Source: Lanius collurio (lineage: Eukaryota; Chordata; Aves; Passeriformes; Laniidae). From it: DNA of 64,000 nucleotides. Position 1 is the first letter of the stretch. Every line of letters starts with the position of its first letter. Shown here piece after piece: positions 62,376 through 64,000 of this stretch. The notes beneath the pieces were generated by a model. The model was not told the DNA's origin and made no database searches. It was given only the letters and a program-made list of their open reading frames with translations. A program made the position numbers and the translations under genes. The stretch spans positions 1,689,793 to 1,753,792 of the forward strand of contig JACBWW010000047.1 of NCBI GenBank assembly GCA_020086605.1, read 5' to 3'.

Positions 62376-63669
62376 CTGGAGAGAGTACAGCCACAAGAGG
62401 AGAAGAGCACAGACTTTTCTCATGGTACTGAGAGCAATTATTCACATTTCTCAACAATAATTTCTAAAATGAAAACTTTCTTTTGCCTGACCACTTCTCT
62501 TCAGTGGATCCCTACTTCTTCATCAGGCAGCATTAATCATAATAGAGCTCTGCCTCAGCAAGCAAACCTTAGCAATCAAGATCCAAATATCTAGATTTTC
62601 AGAGCACAGACATTTTGCTCTATTTCTGTAGGCATTTTTTTTGGAGTTATCTCTTCATATGAGAAAAGCAGAGCACTAGTTTCTTCTTATGTGTACACAT
62701 TTAGTAGATTACCAGGTATTTCTTCAGCACAGTACCTAATAGAGAACAGAAGTGATAAGGTTCCATTAACCCACCTAATTAAGTTTTAGGTGTCAGAGTG
62801 GACCCAAACTGCTCAAAATTGGACTAAGAAAACCTGTCTGCATGAACTGAAATAAACAGTTGTATGAAGGAGCTAGAGATTTTTTTTTCCTGAATAATTG
62901 TGCTTCATTAGCAGAGGCATTGTGAAAGTTTCCACTCAGATCATAGACTTAGGGCATCCTCACAGAGAAAAAAATCTAGAAAACATTCTACAACAATATC
63001 TCAAAAATTCAAAACAGGAGAAAGAGGATGTGCTTGGGAAAATTCAAAAGTGAACACCTGAATATTTCCAGCTGGCCTCTGGCATGATGAGTCACATTCC
63101 CAAAAAATCCAGGTGGGTCACAAGGTTTTTAGGAATCTTGACCTTAACCTTTTCCTAAGTGAATCTTCCTTTGATACAGAGTCCTACCAGCTCCAGTGCA
63201 GCTCTGCCTTCCTGAAGGCAATGCTGCACCACAGTCTGTGCAGAAGCAAGGATGAAGCAGGGTCCCACACTTGCATTTACTTGATGCCTCTATGACCTGC
63301 CTGTGCTACTGCTCCTCCAGATAGTCAAGCCAGGTATCTTTCCAAGTATGTGACAGTTTTGAGCCTTCAGTTTGATTTCTAACACATATGGGTAGGATGT
63401 TAAAAAAACAATTTTTTTTTTCCACAAAATCAAAGGTACTCCTAACTTCAGGAGCAAATCCAAGTATCTATTTTTTACCTTTTTTTTCCCATCAAACATA
63501 GCCTGAAATTTAATCAGAAAGTTGCTAAGTGCTTATATCCAACTTATTCTGTGGCTGCCCTAAGTGGGTATTTGGAGTCTGCTACCCTGTTAGCTGTGCA
63601 AACAGGTTAACCACTGAGATTTCCTAGGTGATGTATCTACAGGAAAGCAAAAAATAAGAATTGTAAGCA
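62376..63669. other. Unique AT-rich non-coding stretch
   Basis: I see nothing recognisable apart from short T and A runs (for example near 63411-63421 and 63480-63488). Frames of 60-70 codons on both strands have no domain or splice support. Confidence 0.5.
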
Positions 63670-64000
63670 ATAAATACACAACATGCAATGTGCACTTGTG
63701 GCAAAGGCAGCATCCTCAGCTGTATTAGAAACCACTTCAGCAGCAGCTCAGGGGAGGTGGTGCTTCGCTTTTGCTCAGATGTGGCATCACCAAGGCTGCA
63801 GTGCTGTGCCCTTTGCTCCATTTTTCACTAGAGGGGACACGGACATGCTGGAGCAAGTCCAATGAAGAGCTGGAAACATGGGTAAGAGACAGGAGCATCT
63901 TTTGTGCAAGGAGAGGTTGAAAGCTAGGATGGTTTAGCCTAAGGAGGAGAAAGCTCAGCGGTGCTGTCAGTGTGTATTAGCATCTGAAGAGGTAAAGCCA
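63670..64000 (+). mobile_element. CR1 LINE, forward orientation, runs off the right edge
   Basis: The plus strand matches the end of CR1 ORF2 and what follows it: GTGCACTTGTGGCAAAGGCA (63690 on), CAGCTCAGGGGAGGTGGTGC, the ACATGCTGGAGCAAGTCC segment, then GTGCAAGGAGAGGTTGAAAG and AAGGAGGAGAAAGCTCAGCG near the edge. The frame 63683-63865 is a decayed remnant of the C-terminal part of the reverse transcriptase ORF, still ending in a Leu-Glu-Gln-Val-Gln-type motif before a stop. Deletions and frame breaks show it is dead. It is the only forward CR1 here and probably continues beyond 64000 to its 3' tail. Confidence 0.88.

Overview
This window looks like bird nuclear DNA. It is AT-rich and poor in CpG. 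It carries short 5'-truncated CR1 retrotransposon ends, the standard avian LINE, and one solo LTR of an ERV-L-like family that is widespread in bird genomes. No frame is long enough for a bacterial or viral gene: the longest open frames are about 110-130 codons, about what chance gives in 64 kb of AT-rich sequence. I recognise no known protein-coding gene, tRNA, rRNA or CRISPR array. The best description is a large intron or gene-poor intergenic stretch.

Layout. 1-4 kb: unique sequence with a cluster of three identical TTGATCAA palindromes (873-908), a CpG-enriched patch with a small Cys-rich frame (2.46-2.80 kb) and a G-quadruplex motif (3.82 kb). 4.04-4.56 kb: the longest reverse-strand CR1. 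4.6-36.4 kb: mostly unique AT-rich DNA with two more CR1 tails (17.0 and 21.2 kb), small tandem duplications and a coding-like scrap near 6.1 kb. 35.85-36.06 kb: a possible plus-strand terminal exon. 36.41-36.97 kb: the solo LTR. 37-47 kb: unique DNA with a 38-base A run at 40.96 kb. 47.04-47.26 kb: the clearest CpG-rich patch, with a CTCF-like core. 47.3-64 kb: unique DNA, one reverse CR1 (58.3 kb), a candidate minus-strand coding exon (62.22-62.38 kb), and a plus-strand CR1 running off the right end.

The most interesting pattern is on the minus strand. Exact AGGTAAG 5' splice-site cores occur at five minus-strand places (25.3, 30.8, 38.9, 48.1 and 62.2 kb), against one that I found on the plus strand (52.3 kb). 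At 48.14 and 30.77 kb, and less clearly at 38.91 kb, the core directly abuts a pyrimidine tract ending in AG, which is the layout of a recursive (ratchet) splice site. The 62.2 kb core closes a 153-base open frame with a good upstream acceptor. Together these suggest that the window may lie inside a very long minus-strand gene. That is an inference and needs RNA data. I found no previously undescribed multi-gene system. All counts were made by eye.
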